In this document: positions 63,452 to 64,000 of the stretch, in pieces | Numbering within the stretch: the first letter of the stretch is position 1 | Layout: every line of letters starts with the position of its first letter | Assembly: GCF_037478305.1 (NCBI RefSeq) | Contig: NZ_JBBGAZ010000012.1 | Location: 1 to 64,000, forward strand | Direction of reading: 5' to 3' | From: Cognatishimia coralii | GTDB taxonomy: Bacteria > Pseudomonadota > Alphaproteobacteria > Rhodobacterales > Rhodobacteraceae | DNA: 64,000 bases | Translations under genes and position numbers: made by a program | Notes under the pieces: generated by a model | The model's database searches: none | What the model was told of the DNA's origin: nothing | Seen by the model: only the letters and a program-made list of their open reading frames with translations

Positions 63452-63999
63452 CGGTCAAAGTCCCGCGCCATAAGGCGCTGCCCCAGCAACTTAACACAGT
63501 GCATCTTCGTCTCGACGCGGCTTAGGCGGTGATGGTCTTCCAAGACTTTGCGTTCTTACCTGGTGGGATAACGGCGTGGACGCCACGGTCCGCAATCGCG
63601 TCCTGGCATTTTCGTGTGTCATACGCACCGTCAGCCGTGACACTGCTGGTCTGCCGGGATCTGTTCAAGAAGGTTGGGTAACACTGGAGCGTCACCGATG
63701 TGGCTCCCGGTGATCTGAACAGCGCGCACTTCCAACGTTTGCTCGTCGATCCCGAGGTGGATCTTGCGCCAGACCCGTCGCTTGGGGCCGCCATGCTTGC
63801 GGGCATGCCACTCACCTTCAAGCTTGATCCCCGTGCTGTCCACCAACAAGTGCAACGGCCCTTTGGAGCCGCGATACGGGATGTTCACGGCCAGGGTCTT
63901 CTGGCGCCGGGACAGGGTGCTGAAGTCGAGCACCGTCCAGTCGAGACCGATCAGCCGCAACAGGCTCTCGACGAACCCGGTCGCCTGTCGCAAGGCCAT
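63441..63999 (-). pseudogene. IS5-family transposase remnant (window edge)
   Basis: From 63,999 downwards the minus strand encodes MALRQATGFVESLLRLIGLD and the DDE-domain segments LLVDSTGIK and KHGGPKRRVWRKIHLGID. The frame breaks near 63,650 (LLEQIPADQQ, then SVTADGAYDTRKCQDAIADRG in another frame), with some bases lost. It stops after NAKSWKT, and a detached C-terminal piece (RVETKMHCVKLLGQRL and on to ARDFDRQVA) lies at about 63,441-63,515, so a further internal stretch is deleted. The gene begins outside the window. No inverted repeat was found inside it. Confidence 0.85.
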
Positions 64000-64000
64000 G

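Noticed and set aside
1..64000. CRISPR arrays, rRNA or tRNA genes
   Set aside because: No regularly spaced repeats and no structural RNA sequence were seen on either strand.

Overview
The window looks like part of the chromosome (or a large replicon) of a GC-rich alphaproteobacterium, most likely a Rhodobacterales/Roseobacter-type organism. The evidence is tightly packed, translationally coupled catabolic operons, etfB/etfA and gcdH proteins of the alphaproteobacterial type, and IclR, TetR and Lrp control next to each operon. There is no rRNA, tRNA, replication gene or CRISPR array.

Left block (0.3-12.3 kb, minus strand): one apparent operon of ten genes. It runs from a small SCP2-like protein and an alpha/beta hydrolase, through a complete sugar-type ABC importer (binding protein, double ATPase, two oversized permeases), to a seven-helix rhodopsin homologue that lacks the retinal-binding lysine, a flotillin, a small membrane protein and a sodium:solute symporter-like protein. 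Next comes an IclR regulator, then two Baeyer-Villiger monooxygenases flanking a second sigma-54 (RpoN) gene and its AcoR-like activator. A lactonase-BVMO transcription unit is preceded by a near-consensus -24/-12 promoter. The block is consistent with import of a cyclic ketone or terpenoid, BVMO ring expansion and lactone hydrolysis.

Middle (21.4-28 kb): a degenerate IS21-type element is followed by a decaying module (truncated VOC protein, TRAP transporter with a frameshifted large subunit, M20 amidohydrolase with two lesions), then intact IclR and TetR regulators. The 127 bp at the left edge of the window are repeated exactly at 28,565-28,691, so about 28.4 kb carrying the whole left block lies between direct repeats.

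Core catabolic block (28.6-50.6 kb): a divergent enoyl-CoA hydratase and an 18-gene plus-strand run. The run holds hydratases, an SDR, two acyl-CoA ligases, acyl-CoA dehydrogenases, a biotin-dependent acyl-CoA carboxylase with an HMG-CoA-lyase-like protein and BioY, then BadI, PimC/PimD-like dehydrogenases, a thiolase, a FadB-like fusion, glutaryl-CoA dehydrogenase and EtfBA. This suggests alicyclic ring cleavage to pimeloyl-CoA and beta-oxidation through glutaryl-CoA to crotonyl-CoA, with a carboxylase branch for a branched acyl-CoA.

Right block (50.9-64 kb): an Lrp regulator diverges from an acetoacetate-decarboxylase-like/DUF2000/aminotransferase trio. An IS110 scrap follows, then a less GC-rich thioesterase/AraC segment. 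A second pathway cluster consists of a CoA-transferase, Fe-alcohol dehydrogenase, acyl-CoA dehydrogenase and IclR, diverging from an aldehyde dehydrogenase and FadB-like fusion. It would suit oxidation of an omega-hydroxy acid to a dicarboxylyl-CoA. A broken IS5-type transposase closes the window.
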